Origin: Equus caballus
Lineage: Eukaryota; Chordata; Mammalia; Perissodactyla; Equidae
Length of the DNA: 64,000 bases
Direction: 5' to 3'
NCBI RefSeq assembly: GCF_041296265.1
Contig: NW_027222394.1
Coordinates: forward strand, 3,596,001 to 3,660,000
In this document: positions 35,803 to 47,997 of the stretch, piece after piece
Position numbering within the stretch: the stretch's first letter is position 1
How the letters are laid out: the number at the start of each line of letters is the position of its first letter
Made by a program: the position numbers and the translations under genes
Notes under the pieces: model-generated
Database searches by the model: none
Told to the model about the DNA's origin: nothing
Seen by the model: the letters and a program-made list of their open reading frames with translations, nothing else

Positions 35803-38800
35803 ATGGCAGCATTATGTCCTCATATATCAATAATCATTCTAAATATGAAATGGAGTGACTGGATGGATTGAAAAACAAGAGCTAACATATGCTGCCTCCA
35901 GCAGAATCATCTCAGCTCTAAAGAAAAACATAGGCTTAAAGTAAGGGATGGAAGATGATACTCCAAGCAAATGGCAGACAAAAGAAAGCAGTGCTGACCT
36001 ACTTATATCTGACAAAAATGATGTCAAGCCAAAAAAGATGAGAAGAGACAAAGATGGGCATTAAATAGTGACAAAAGAGAAAATCCACCAAGAAGACATA
36101 CCATTTATTAATATATATGCACCTAACATACGATCACCAAATTATATAAAGCAACTATTAACAGACCTGAAGGGAGAAATTGACAGCAACACAATGATAC
36201 TAGGGGAATTTAACATCCCACTTACATCAATAGATAAATTATCTAGAAGAAGCATCACCAAGAAGACATTGGCCTCAAATGAAACATTAGACCAGGTGGA
36301 CTTGATAAATATATAGACCATTCCATCCAAAAACAGCAGAATACAGATTTTTGTCAAGTGCACATGAAACCTTCTCAAAGACATACCACATGTTGAGAAG
36401 CAAAACAAGTCTCAACAAATTTAAGATTGAAATCATATCAAGCATCTTTCCAACAACGATAGAACGAAACTAGAAATCAACTACATTTGTGAAAAAGTCA
36501 CAAATATTTGGAGACTAAACAATGTGCTACTGATCAACTACTAGATCAATAAACAAATCAAAGGACAAATAAAAAATACCTGAAGGCAAATGAAAATTAA
36601 AATATTTGATACCAAAATCTATAAGATGCAGCAAAAGAAGTACTAAGAGGGAAGTTCATAGCAGTACAGCCCTACCTCAACAAACAAGAAAAATCTCAAA
36701 TAAACATTACACCTAAAAGAACTAGAAAAAGAAGAACAAAGAAAGCCCTAAGTCAGCAGGATAAAGGAAATATTAAAAGTCAGACTGCAAATAAATGAAA
36801 TAGACTAAAAAGAAAATACAAAACATCAATCAAACTAAGAGCTGGTTTTCTGAAAAGATAAGCAAAATTGATAAACCATTGACTAGATTAACTAAGAGTA
36901 AAAGAGAGCAAGCTCAAGTAAATATAGTAAGAACTCAAAGAGGAGAAATTATGATGGATACCAGAGAAATATGAAAGATTATAAGAGAATACCATGAAAA
37001 GCTATATATCGACAAATTGCGTAACCTAGAGGAAATGGATACATTCTTAGAATCATACAACCTCCCAAAACTGAATCAAGAAGAAACAGGGAGTCTGAAA
37101 AAAAATTGATCACTAGTAAGAAGATTGAAACAATAATCAAAAACCTTAAAACAAAAGACCAAGACCAGATAGCTTCTCTGATTAACTCTACTAAACACTC
37201 AAAGAAGACTTAAAACCTATCCTTCTCAAACTATTCAAAAAAATTGAAGAAGATGGGTCTCTTCATAACTCATTTTACAAGGACAACGTTACCCTGATAC
37301 CAAAACCAGACAAGGACAACACAGAAAAGGAAAATAGGCCAATATCACTGATGAACATACATGCAAAAATCCTCATCAAAATATTAACAAATCAAATGCA
37401 ACAATACTTTAAAAAGATCATATGCCACAATCAAGTGGGATTTATTCCAGGGATGCAGGATAGCTCAACATCCAAAAAATAATCAATGTGATACATCACA
37501 TTAACAAGATAAACAATAAAAATTACATGATCATCTCAATAGATGCAGAGAGAACATTTGACAAGATTCAGCATCCATTTATGATGAAAACCTCAATAAA
37601 ATGGATATAGAAAGAAAGTACCCCAGCATAATAAATGCCAAATACAAAAAAGCCAAAGCCAACATTATACTCAATGGTGAAAACCTGAAAGCTATGTCCC
37701 TAAGAACAGGAACACGACAAGAATTCCCACTGTACCACTTTTATTCAGCATAGTGTTGGAAATCCTAGCCAGAGCAATTAGACAAGAAAATGAAGTAAAA
37801 GGGGTCCACACTGGAAACAAAAAAGTAAAACTGTCATTATTTGCAGATGACATGATTTTATATATAGAAAACCCTAAAGAATCCACCAAGAAACTATTAG
37901 AAATTATAAACAGGTAAAGTTTCAGGGTATAAAATCAACGTACAAAAATGAGTTTTGATTTTACACTAACAATGAACTAGCAGAAAGAGAAATTAAGAAT
38001 ACAATCCCATTTACAACAAAAAGAACCAAATATTTGGAATATATTTAGCAAAGGAAGTGAAAGACCTGCACACTGAAAATGATAAGAACTTGTTGAAAGA
38101 AAGTGAAGAAGACACGAAGAAATGGAAAGATATTTTAGGCTCATGGGTTGGAAGAATTAACATAGTTAAAATGTGCACACTACCTAAAGCAATCTCCATA
38201 CTTAATACAATCCCTATTAAAGTCCCAGTGACATTTTTTCTTATAAATAGAACAAAGAATCCTAAAATTTATGTGGAACATGAACAACCTCAAATAACCA
38301 AAGCAATCCTGAGAAAAAGGAATAAATCTGGAGGTCTCACCTCCCTGATTTCAAAGTATACTACAAAGATGTAGTAGTCAAAACAGAATGATACTGGCAG
38401 AAATCAAACACACAGATAAAAGAAACAGAACTGAGAACCCAGAAACAAACCCACACATTTATGGACAGCTAATTTTAGACAAAGAATCCAAGAACATATA
38501 ATGGAGACAGAACAGTCTCTTCAATAAGTGGTATTGGAAAAACTGGACAGCCACATGCAAAGAGTGAAAGTAGACCACTATCTTATACCATACACAAAAA
38601 TTACTCAAAGTGGATTACAGATTTGAATGTAAGACCCGAAACCATAAAAATCCTAGAAGAAAACATAGATCCTATGCTCTTTGACATGAGTCTTAGCAGT
38701 ATCGCTTTAGATCTGTCTCCTCAGGGAAGGGAAATGAAAGAAAATATAAACAAATGTGACTACATCAAACTAAAAAGCCTCTGCACAGCAAAGAATAGCA

Positions 38801-39812
38801 TCAACAAAATCAAAAGACAGCCTATCAATTGGGAGAAAGATATTTTCAAATCACATATCTGATGAGGACTTGATATCCAAAGTATATAAACGCTCATACA
38901 TCTCAACTACAATTAAACCAAACAACCCAATTAAGAAATGGGCAGAGGGGCTGGCTCCATGGCCGAGTGGTTAAGTTCGCGTGCTCCACTACGGCGGCCC
39001 AGGGTTCGGATGCTGGGCGCTGACATGGCACTGCTCATCAGGCCACGTTGAGGCGGCATCCCACATCCCACAACTGGAAGGACATGCAACTAGGATATAC
39101 AACTATGTACGGGTTTGGGGCGGGGGGGGGGTTGGGAAATAGAGCAGAAAAAATTTGGCAACAGTTGTTAGCCCAGGGGCCAATCCTTAGGGGGAAAAAA
39201 AAAGAAAGAAATGGGCAGAGAATCTGAGCATTTTTCTAAAGAAGATATACAGATGGCCAACCAGCACATGAAAGATGTTCAACATCACTAGGGAATTGCA
39301 AATCAAAACCATAATGAGATATCACCACATCCCAATCAGAAGGGCTATCATTAACAAGACAACAAATAACAAGTGTTGGAAAGGATGTGGAGAAAAGGCA
39401 ATGCTTGTACACTGCTGTTGGTAATGTAAATCGGTGCAGCCACCATGGAAAACAGTATGAAGCTTCCTCAAAAAATTAAAAATAGAACTACCATAGGATC
39501 CAGCTATTCCACTTCTGTGTATTTATCCAAAGAACACTAAAACACTAATTCAGAAAGATATATGCACCCCCATGTTAATTGTGACATATTTAAAATAGAA
39601 AAGCTATGTAAACAATCTAAGTGCCCACTGACAGATGAATGGAAAGAAAAGATGTGGTATATATATATACAATGGGATACTACTCAGTCATGAAAAAGAA
39701 TAAATCTTGCCATTTGTGACAACATGGATAGACATTTTAGGGCATTATGCTAAGAAAAATTTCGGACAGAGAAAGACCAATACTGTATGATTTCATTCAT
39801 ATGTGAAGATAA
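35803..39812 (+). pseudogene. L1-B ORF2 relic
   Basis: The start reads MAALCPHISIIILN, the usual endonuclease opening, and breaks by frame change after MKWSDWMD. Recognisable blocks: DIPFINIYAPN, DSNTMILGEFNIPL (GEFN replaces GDFN), RT core [18 protein letters not shown] near 37830-37890 with the FADD catalytic box retained, KEVKDLHTENDKNLLKESEE, and the C-terminal region antisense-matched by L1-E ([15 protein letters not shown] type). Stops and frame changes are numerous. An ERE interrupts it at 38948-39205. Confidence 0.88.
38948..39205 (+). repeat. ERE SINE inside L1-B ORF2, perfect 15-base TSD
   Basis: ERE1/ERE2-like with a near-canonical head (GGCTGGCTCCATGGCCGAGT, GGTTAAGTTCGCGTGCTCC), B box GGGTTCGGATGCTGGGC and terminal ACAGTTGTTAGCCCAGG block. 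Identical duplication AAGAAATGGGCAGAG at 38933-38947 and 39206-39220. A G-rich slip (about ten G) lies near 39121. Among the youngest insertions here. Confidence 0.97.
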
Positions 39813-39986
39813 AACAACAACCAACAAACACTTGTATGTAGGGAACAGATTGGTTACCTGTGGGGAAAGGAGGTTGGGGGAGGGCAAAAGAGGTAAAGGG
39901 GAACACTTGTACAGTGATGGATGGCAACTAGAATTTTGGTCGTGAACACAATGTAGTCTACATAGAAGTAAAATATAATGATGTAC

Positions 39987-40177
39987 ACTTGGGCCAACCT
40001 GGTAGTGCAGCATTTAGGTTTGTGTGCTCCACTCTGTGGCCCGGGGTTCAGATCCCATGTGTGGACATACACATTGCTTGTCAAGCCAAGCTGTGACAGG
40101 CATCCCACGTTTGAAGAAGAGGAAGATGGGCACAGACGTTAGCTCAGGGCCAGTTTTCCTCAAATAAATACATAAAT
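39987..40177 (+). repeat. ERE SINE in the L1-B 3' UTR
   Basis: ERE3/ERE4-like with head TTGGGCCAACCTGGTAGTGC and a short tail. It splits the L1 3' UTR, whose text is duplicated around it: AAATATAATGATGTAC at 39971-39986 and AAATATAACAATGTAC at 40178-40193 (two mismatches). Confidence 0.93.
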
Positions 40178-40601
40178 AAATATAACAATGTACTCCTAAA
40201 TTTATATAATGTTATAAACCAATATTACAACAATAAAAACAAGAATTTTACAATACTTTTTGACAAATCTTTTCAATGAGAAAGAAATATGTTCTTATTT
40301 TCCAACTAGAATTTGAATCTTTATTATGAAATATAATAGACAGAAATAAATAAAACCTTTTTGCAAAAATAAAAGATAAAGGGAAAAACAGTTAGATATT
40401 TGAGAGATCACAAAGGTTAGTAAAGTGAAATACACAAATTGTATAGAGAAGTTGTGTCAAATAAATGGAAATTCCTGGAAATAATGAATACGCATAAGTT
40501 TAATGTCTACAATCTTTTAAAAAGAATCCCAATTTCTAGGTACAAGAATTTGAAGCCTATAATCCCGGGCCCTTATTTAGGCCAGGACAATTGGTCCTTT
40601 T

Positions 40602-40892
40602 TTTTCCTTGAGGAAGACTAGCCCTGAGCTATCATCTGCTGCCAATCCTTCTCTCTTCTTCTCTTTTCTTTCTTTCTTTCTTTCTTTTCTTTTTTTTTTT
40701 TTTTTTTTGCTGAAGAAGGCTCACCCTGAGCTAACATCTGTGCCCATCTTCCTCTATTTTATATGTGGGACACCTGCCACAGAATGGCTTGATGAGCAGT
40801 GCATAGGTCAGCACCTGGGATCTGAACTGGCAAACCCTGGGCCACCGAAGCAGAGCACATGAACTTAACCACTGAACCATCAGGACAGCCCC
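40602..40892 (-). repeat. ERE SINE in unit A, 18-base TSD
   Basis: ERE3/ERE4-like in minus orientation with an internal (TTTC)n/poly-T stretch at about 40650-40708. Target duplication AGGACAATTGGTCCTTTT / AGGACAATTAGTCCTTTT (40584-40601, 40893-40910; one mismatch). Absent from the matching place in unit B, so it postdates the duplication. Confidence 0.95.
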
Positions 40893-40923
40893 AGGACAAT
40901 TAGTCCTTTTATAGCCACTATCC

Positions 40924-41854
40924 TCAAAAATATTTCAGAGCACTGTTTACATCTTTGTTCCTCAGACTGCAGATGAATGGGTTAAGCATGGATGTGACCA
41001 TGGTGTACATCACTGTGGGTTGAAGTTGAGTGTGAGCTGTGGTTAGCAGCTGAAGAAAAGTCCATTCCTAGGCCCATACAATAAAATAAGGAGACAACTG
41101 AGAAGTGAGACACATAGGTGCAAAATGCTTAGTACTTTCCTTAATCTGATCTCATTCCATGTATAGGGGAAATTATTTCAAAGTATGAGTCAATGATCTC
41201 ACTCAGGGAACCACCACACAGTAGCCCAGCTGAAAAATACATACCCAGTTCATTAACAAAGCTGTCAGAACAGGCAAGTTGGACCAACTGTTTGAGTTCA
41301 CAGAAATAGTGGGGTATTTCCAAGTCTCTACAGAAGTAACTTTGTAACACAACACAACACAACACAAGTAAGCTTTGTCTTAAGGAATGCAAAAAAGACA
41401 CTGATGCACTAGCATACCAGAACCAGAATTCCACAAAGCTGGTGCTCCAAAATGACCACGTAGTGCAGGAGGCAGAAGATGGCTGGGTAACAGTCATAGC
41501 CATAACAGTCAGGAGAAAATCATCCAACTCTGCAAGGAGTAAGAAAAAACACATCCAGGTGATGCATCCTCCAAGGTTGTAACTTTTCTCTGGTGCCTGG
41601 ATGTTTTACAGAATATTTGGGATGGTGTTAGTGGTAAAACAGATGTCTACAAAGGACAATTTTCAGAGGAAAAAGTACAAGGGCATGTGGATGTGGGAGT
41701 CAGAGCTTATGGCCAGGATGATGAGCAGGTTTCAAAACACAGTGATCAAGTACATGGAGAGGAAATGCTCAAATACAAGGGTCTGCAATTTGTGTTCTTC
41801 TGAAGGTCCCAGAAGAAGAAATTGTGAAACTCCTGTAATTTTCCTTGGCTCCAT
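40924..41854 (-). pseudogene. Olfactory receptor pseudogene A, OR7 family
   Basis: Start MEPRKITGVSQFLLLGPSEE with an intact ATG (41854). Then FLSMYLITVF[14 protein letters not shown] (TGA at 41732-41734 replaces the conserved Gly of GNLL), YFFL-stop (TGA, 41663-41665), and NIL-stop (TAA, 41606-41608). Then CITWMCFFLLLAELDDFLLT. One base is lost just after VMA (about 41500), putting AYDCYPAIF out of frame. DLEIPHYFCELKQLVQLACS matches the OR7 extracellular loop 2. The end reads [19 protein letters not shown]-stop (40924). Four AACAC pentamers (41346-41365) lie in the TM4-loop region. Length 931 bp is normal for an OR. Dead. Confidence 0.92.
41346..41365. repeat. (AACAC)4 microsatellite inside OR pseudogene A
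   Basis: Four exact pentamers followed by AA. Not present at the matching position in OR pseudogenes P or B, so it arose within unit A after the gene stopped being constrained. Confidence 0.9.
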
Positions 41855-41972
41855 GTAGTGTATGACTACCAGGGAAGAGAAAATAACAATCTGATTAATT
41901 TTCAACAAACAAACATTACTCACATAGTTGAAATGCTACAATTTATATTTTTTAGTCAAGAAATTAATTTCA

Positions 41973-44900
41973 TAAAGAAAATAGAGACCAGTAAGGAACA
42001 GAAAGGATCAACCTAAGTGTTGTTTTTTCATCAAAATAAACAAAATTCATCAATCTTTAGTCAGAATAAGTAAGAAAAAAAGGGAGAAGACTCAAATAAA
42101 ATTAGATTGAAAGAGGAGACCTTACAACTGATACTATATAAATACTATATAAATACATAGGATACAAGAGACTACTATGAACAATCATATGCCAAAATAT
42201 TAGATAACCTGGAAGAAATGGATAAATTCCTTGAAACCTACAACCTACTAAGACTGACAAGAAGAAATAAAAAATCAGAACAAACTAATAATGAACAACG
42301 AGATTGAATCAGTAGTCAAAAATCTCCCAAAACAAAAAACTCCAGGACCAAACAGCCTCATTGGCAAGTTCTACCAAACATTTAAATAGAATTATTGCCA
42401 ATCCTTCTTGAACACTCTCAAAAAATTGAAGAGGAGGGACCGCTCCCAAGCTTATTCTATGGGGCCAACATTTCCCTGATGCCAAAGCCAGATAAGGACA
42501 GTAAAAGAAAAGACATCTATATACCTGTATCCCTGATGAATATAGATACAAAAATTATCAACAGATTATTAGCAAAATAAATTCAAAAACCATCAATGTG
42601 ATAAAGACCATATATGACAAACCCATGGCTAACATTATACCCAAAAGTGAAAGTCTGAAATCTTTTCTTCTAAGATTGGGAACACAACAAAGATACCACT
42701 CTCACAATCTTGATTTAATATAGTTTTGGAAGCCCCTGCTAAAGCCATTAGGCAAGTCTAAGAAATATGTCATCCAAATCAGAAAGAAAGAAGTAAAAGT
42801 GTCACTTTAAAAATGATGTAATTGTTTATGTCAAGAATCCCAAGACTCAACCAAAAATCTATTAGAACAAATCAATGAATTTTGTAAAGCTGAAGCTATA
42901 AAGTCAACATAGAAAAATCAGTTGTATTTTTATACGCTAATAATGGAATATCTGAAAAAAAAACCTATCCCATTCATTATAGACTCAAAAACAATTAAAT
43001 ACCAAAGAATAAATTTAGCCAAGGAAGTGAAAGATCTACACAACAAAAATCTACAAGACTTTATTGAAAGAAATCAAAGAAAACTAAATGAATGAAAAGA
43101 CATCCTGTATTCATGAATTGGAAGATTTAGTATTGTTGAAATGTTCATACTACCCATAGCCATCTATAGGTTCAATGTAACAAGTAATAAAATTTTATTG
43201 TCTTTCTTCACAGAAATAGAAGTAACAATCCTAAAACTTGTATGGCATCACAAAAGATGCTGAAATAGCCAAAGCAATCCTGAGTAAGAATAACAAAGCT
43301 GGAGGCATCACACTTCCTGAGTTCAAACTATATTAAAAAGCTATAGAAATTTTAAAGTATTCTTTTGGCACAAAAATTGACACACAGACCAATGGAACAG
43401 GATAGAGATCCCAGAAAAAAACCCCACATACACAGCCAACTACTATTCAATGAGGGACCCAAGAGTAAAGGAGAGTCTCTTCAACAAATAGTGTTTGAAA
43501 CTGGAAAAATACATGTAATAAAAATGAAATTGGACCTCTATCTAACACTACTCCCAAAAATTAACTGAAAATGGATCAAACATTTAAACATAAGACCTGA
43601 TACCATTAAACTCATAGAAGAAAATGTAGGGAAGAAGCTCCTTGACATTGGTCTTGACAATGATTTTCTGTATATGACACCAAAAACAGAAATAACAAAA
43701 GCAAACATCAACAAGTGAGATTACACTGAACTTAAAAGCTTTTGCACAAGCAAAGGAAAAAAATCAACAAAATAAAAAACGACCCACAGAATGGGAGAAA
43801 ATATTTGCAAACCATATATTGGATAAGAGATTAATGTCTAAAATATATTAAAAAACTCATACAACTCAATTACCAAAAAGCAAACAGTCCAATTAAAAAA
43901 CTGGGTAGAGGAACTGAATAGACATTTTTCCAAAGAAGATATCCAAATGGCCAACAGGTACATGAAAAGATACTCAGCATCACTAATAATCAGAGAAATG
44001 CAATACAAATTCATAATGAGATACACCTCATACCTATCAGAATGGCTACCATAAAAAGACGAGTGGTAAGTTTTGACAAGCATAGGTAGAAAACGAAACA
44101 TTTGTTTACTGTTTAGAGGGAATGCAAATTGGTTTAGGAACTATGCAAAAACAATATGGAAGTTCCTCAAAAACCTAAAAATAGAATTAACGTGATCCAG
44201 CAATCCCACTTCTGTGTACAAACCCAAAGGAAATAAAAGTAGGATATCAAAGAGAAATATGTATTCCCATATCTATTGGAGCATAATTCACCATGCCAGG
44301 ATATGGAAACAACCTAAGTGTTCATCAATGGATGAATATATAGAAATTATACTCAATGGAATATTATTCAGCCATGAGAAAGAGGAAAATCCTGCTATTC
44401 ACAGCAACACTGATGGATCCTGAGGCCAGACAGAGAAAGACAAATACAGTCATGCACTGCATAATGATGTTTCAGTCAACAACAGACCACATGTATGATG
44501 GTGGTCCCATAAGATCAGTACCATATAGCCTAGATGTGAGGTAGGCTATACCAACTTGGTTTGGGTGAGTACACTCCATGATGGTCAAACAATGATGAAA
44601 TCACCTAACGATACATTCTCAGAACACATCTTTGTTGTTAAGCAATGCATGAGTAAAGTGTATGATATCACATGCATATGGAATCCAGAAAAGCCAAACT
44701 AACAAAAATAGGGAGTAAATGATAGTTCCCGAGGACCAGGGCTTGGGGAATTGGGGAGATGTTGTTTAGGGGTGCAAACTTGCAACAAGTCCTGGAGTTC
44801 TAATGCACAGGGTATTAAATATAGACAGCAATATTGTTTACAATTATGAAACTTGCTAAGAGAGTAGATCTTGGTTGTTCCCAATACAACAAAGAAATGA

Positions 44901-45046
44901 TAATTGTGTGGCATGATAGAAGTATTCACTATAGCTACAATGGCAATCATATTACAATATATGAATGTATCACATCAACATGTTGCATATCTTAAATGTA
45001 TACAATGTTACATGCCAAATATGTCTCAATAAAAACAAAAAAAATT
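41973..45046 (+). mobile_element. L1-F: 5'-truncated LINE-1 in unit A only
   Basis: Begins inside ORF2, in the linker before the RT domain (the block matching NEIETKKSIEKINETKS in L1-A), then RT (PGPNSLIGKFYQTFK-type text antisense and sense near 42340, KPMANIIPKSESLKSFL near 42625), C-terminal ORF2 and a 3' UTR with AATAAA at 45028-45033. A DNA transposon interrupts the 3' UTR. Comparison with unit B gives the empty site: left text ends AAATTAATTTCA, right resumes TTCAATATTTTGTG, B has AAATTAACTTCAATGTTGTA. Much decayed. Confidence 0.88.
44447..44653. mobile_element. Tigger/mariner-type non-autonomous DNA transposon in L1-F
   Basis: 207 bp with inverted ends CAGTCATGCACTGCATAATG and, reversed from the right, CTCATGCATTGCTTAACAAC. 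Internal text TGGTGGTCCCATAAGAT and GTAGGCTATACCA match a mariner-class MER element I remember but cannot name with certainty. TA at 44445-44446 and 44654-44655 is the target duplication. The L1 3' UTR is continuous across it. Confidence 0.85.
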
Positions 45047-45299
45047 CAATATTTTGTGTATAGATTCAGTCTGCTTTAGGGAATTTCTTGCACCATCTTT
45101 AATTAGGAAATTTGTCTCCCTCTCAGCTTCCCCCCTTGATGTCATGTATTCCACAGTTTTAATGAGAAACTCTTTTACTCATTTTGGGAATATGTATTGA
45201 GTGTCACCAAAGTTCCCAGCACTGCCTTGGAAATGAGTATAAGGTGCTGAAAGAGAAAACTTCCTCACATTAAGTCATGGAGAAATAATATAAGCAAAT

Positions 45300-45700
45300 A
45301 AAAAATTATGTAACATATCAGATGGCAACAGGTGCTGTGAATAAGACAAAAGCAGGTATAAGGAGAAAGTGAAGCAAGTGCTATTGTTTTTATAGGTGTT
45401 CAGGCAAGGTCTGCAAACAAGGTGACATTTGAAAAGAGACTTCAAGGGAGAGGGTTCAGGAGCCAGGAGCATATCTGGGAAGTGTGTGCCTGGCAGGGGG
45501 AACGGCCATTGTGAAGGCCCTGAGGCAGATGCTTGATTCAGAAATTCAAGTCCAAAAAAATGAAGCCAGTGTGTCAAGGAGAATGAACAGAGAGAGAATG
45601 ATGAGAAATGGTGTCGGAGAACGTTGAGGAATGGTGTGGCCTCCGTGCTGCTGTTGAAACTTCAAGTCACAGGACGTCCCTCATCCACACTATGTACGAC
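45300..45700. other. Old interspersed repeat, family not named
   Basis: Text such as GGTGACATTTGAAAAGAGAC, GTGCCTGGCAGGGGGAACGG and AAGGCCCTGAGGCAGATGCT is familiar from an ancient mammalian repeat found in many genomes, but I cannot give its name with confidence. Unit B does not have it at the matching place (near 55790). Confidence 0.4.
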
Positions 45701-46859
45701 TTGCACTTTATTCATCTGGCTGCAAAGGTGTCTTGTAGGATTAAATGAATCCTTTCTTTATTATCGTCTGTTGACTGAGTTCTGGCCTCTGTATCATAAG
45801 AGTCTCCTTGGAGTATGAGCTCAGGTACCCTTGCAATGAGGACTGCTCACATTCCAAAAGGCACACACACATATGTGTGTATACATGCGTATATGTTTAT
45901 CTATTTGTACAGAGAGAGAAATGAAATGGACATGAGAAGTAGTAAAGACCTAATAAGATCAAATGGTCCCTGAGAGACTACGACACAGAAAAGCTCCTTT
46001 GGTTCTGGTGACATTTTATGCCCTGTTCTATTCCTTTTATGCCCAGGAAAAATAATAAAAGAACAAAATTAGGTATATCTAAAACACAAAAGTAGTGTGT
46101 CGTATCAAATACCCTACATGTGGAAGACGCCAAGAGAAAAAAAGCAAAGGAAACAACCCAAAAGCTCACAAAAGGGAATATACAAAATACAATGAAAGCT
46201 GGGCATTTTTTATATGAAACAGTATAAGACTTGTTATTTTTGTACCCATGCCCTATTTATTTGACTAATTGGTTTTTATGTCATCCAGTAGGGGATGTGG
46301 CAAGCCCCTTTCTCACCTTTCTAGTGTGGCATTTTTCTTTGTTATTCTTGGGCTTTGATCTCTTATTTGACAAAACCAGTGAGCACACTCTATTGCTGTT
46401 TATGGTCTTTGTCCAACATGCAAAGGCCCTCCCAGACCATACTCTATAGATTGTGCACACATCATGGCAATCAATCCTCTCACACTGAATAACTTTCATC
46501 ATCAGATTTATACCTGAGGACACTATGTCATACACAAATGTTTTCATTGACCTCTGTCTTCTCGATTATAATACAAGATCCAACAAGTAGGGCCTTCACA
46601 TGCTTGTTTAGCTTTGTGTTTTCACAAAGATGTTTTCATTTATATAGAAATTAATTTAGGAAAATGAAAAGTCAGGAAATTAAAAAAATGACAAGGGGAA
46701 TAAAACCATGTTAAACAGTATAGTTAGAAAACAACAGCAATAAATAAAATTAAATGAAGCATCAAACACTAACTGAATAAATGACAAAAAATAATTTAAT
46801 GATATTAATATGAATTAGTAATTAAATTGGCAAGGACCTAGACATAATACAATATAAAA

Positions 46860-46920
46860 TGTTTCTAGAATGTTCTGGCATGTAGCAGATGCTCAGCTAT
46901 TATTTGTCAAATGAATCAGG
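46860..46920 (+). repeat. MIR-like 3' end (unit A copy)
   Basis: TGTTCTGGCATGTAGCAGAT followed by GCTCAGCTATTATTTGTC resembles the end of a MIR SINE (GTGCCTGGCACATAG..CTCAATAAATG). The partner in unit B is at 56430-56490. Confidence 0.45.
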
Positions 46921-47509
46921 AGTTAGGTCACATTATATATGGACAAGTATATGGCAAGGTTCTATTTTAATTTGGAAAGGTTGAACTGTTGATGAAAGCT
47001 GGCATAAATGGCTATCTATCTTTCAGAAAATTAGGTTTCTCCCCTCACTCAAATATCTTACAAAAAATTGGAGAGGTTATACCTCAATGTAAGAGTAACC
47101 CAAGCATTTTAGATGAGCCTCTAGAAATGACATAAAATATATGGGTGGTCAAAACTATCTTAATTAAGTTAAGAAACTCAGAAGTAAGAAAACATATATG
47201 TTTAACTAAATAAAATTAAAATTTTTTCATGGTCCAAATATGCCCCCAACACAACTGAAAAACAATAATTTGTAAAAATTACTTGAAAAGCTGATAAGAA
47301 TAGACAAATGGGCATATAGTAATAACAGGTAAGTGAAAATAGTGACCAAATATATAAATCTTTGCTTAAACTCAGTTTATAGTTGAATAAAGCAAGAAGA
47401 AACCTCTTTAACTCCCATCATCCTGGGAAAAACCTTAAAGAGCTGTCACATTGATAGGGTGAGAACTTATGAACTAGTAGCAAAGGGCTCTTCTCTAATT
47501 TTGCTGGCA

Positions 47510-47945
47510 GAAATGTGAACTGCTACAAGGTGTTGGATGTGAAATATGAAACAAAATGGAGCCACGTGTCTAAGGGGTTTAAAATGGAGCCAGAAGCCAT
47601 TAAGGAACTGGGTCTTATGCATGCCCTCGTCAGACAGAGCATGAACTTACAAACTGAGCCAGGAACCAAAAGTTCTGAGAAGAAGGCAGCTCATTACAGT
47701 GAGGACTTTTGCCTCCCTCTAGGCAGCCTTTGCAATCAATTGTACTTCGATAACTTAGCTTGCTTTCTGCCACCAACTATAGTTAGCATTCTTTGTAAGG
47801 CAACCCTCCCTTATTTGCCTTCAAAAGCCCTGATTTTTACTCCCCAGGGGGACACTATTTGAGTTTCTACCTAAATCTGTGCTCCTGTGATCCCAAATAA
47901 ACACCTCTCTTCCTCTCATTTGGTTCTTTACTTTTAGGTTAATGT
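47510..47945 (+). mobile_element. LTR fossil, ERV-type, in unit A only
   Basis: ATGAAACAAAATGGAGCCAC, the CCCTGATTTTTACTCCCCAG block, then CTGTGCTCCTGTGATCCCAA with polyadenylation signal AATAAA (47897) and CACCTCTCTTCCTCTCATTT follow the layout of an endogenous retroviral solo LTR. A 115-codon frame inside it is not a gene. It is degraded, with no internal region seen, and absent from the matching place in unit B. Probably class I, age uncertain. Confidence 0.5.
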
Positions 47946-47997
47946 TGGGAAACATTCTCAATGCAGCTATAAATATTAAAAAGACAGATATTCTTTA

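Larger units (their letters stand above)
32957..40235 (+). mobile_element. L1-B: old full-length LINE-1 with four EREs, plus strand
   Basis: The 5' end starts near GGGAGATGTCATCACAATGG, an L1 opening, with a GC-rich 5' UTR (to about 33750), ORF1 relic (about 34270-35165), ORF2 (from 35803) and a 3' UTR ending in AATAAAAACAAG at about 40230. It is 7.28 kb with, and about 6.3 kb without, the EREs at 34008, 35267, 38948 and 39987. It is more decayed than L1-A and resembles L1-C in 5' UTR opening and ORF1. It sits exactly at the junction between inverted units P and A. Confidence 0.92.

Noticed and set aside
40660-40710. (TTTC)n and poly-T tract as a possible satellite or CRISPR-like repeat
   Set aside because: It is the expanded A-rich stretch within an ERE in reverse orientation; there are no spacers or regular direct repeats.
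47515-47862. 115-codon frame beginning MNCYKVLDVKYE
   Set aside because: It lies within an LTR fossil that carries its own polyadenylation signal just downstream; non-coding LTR sequence explains it.
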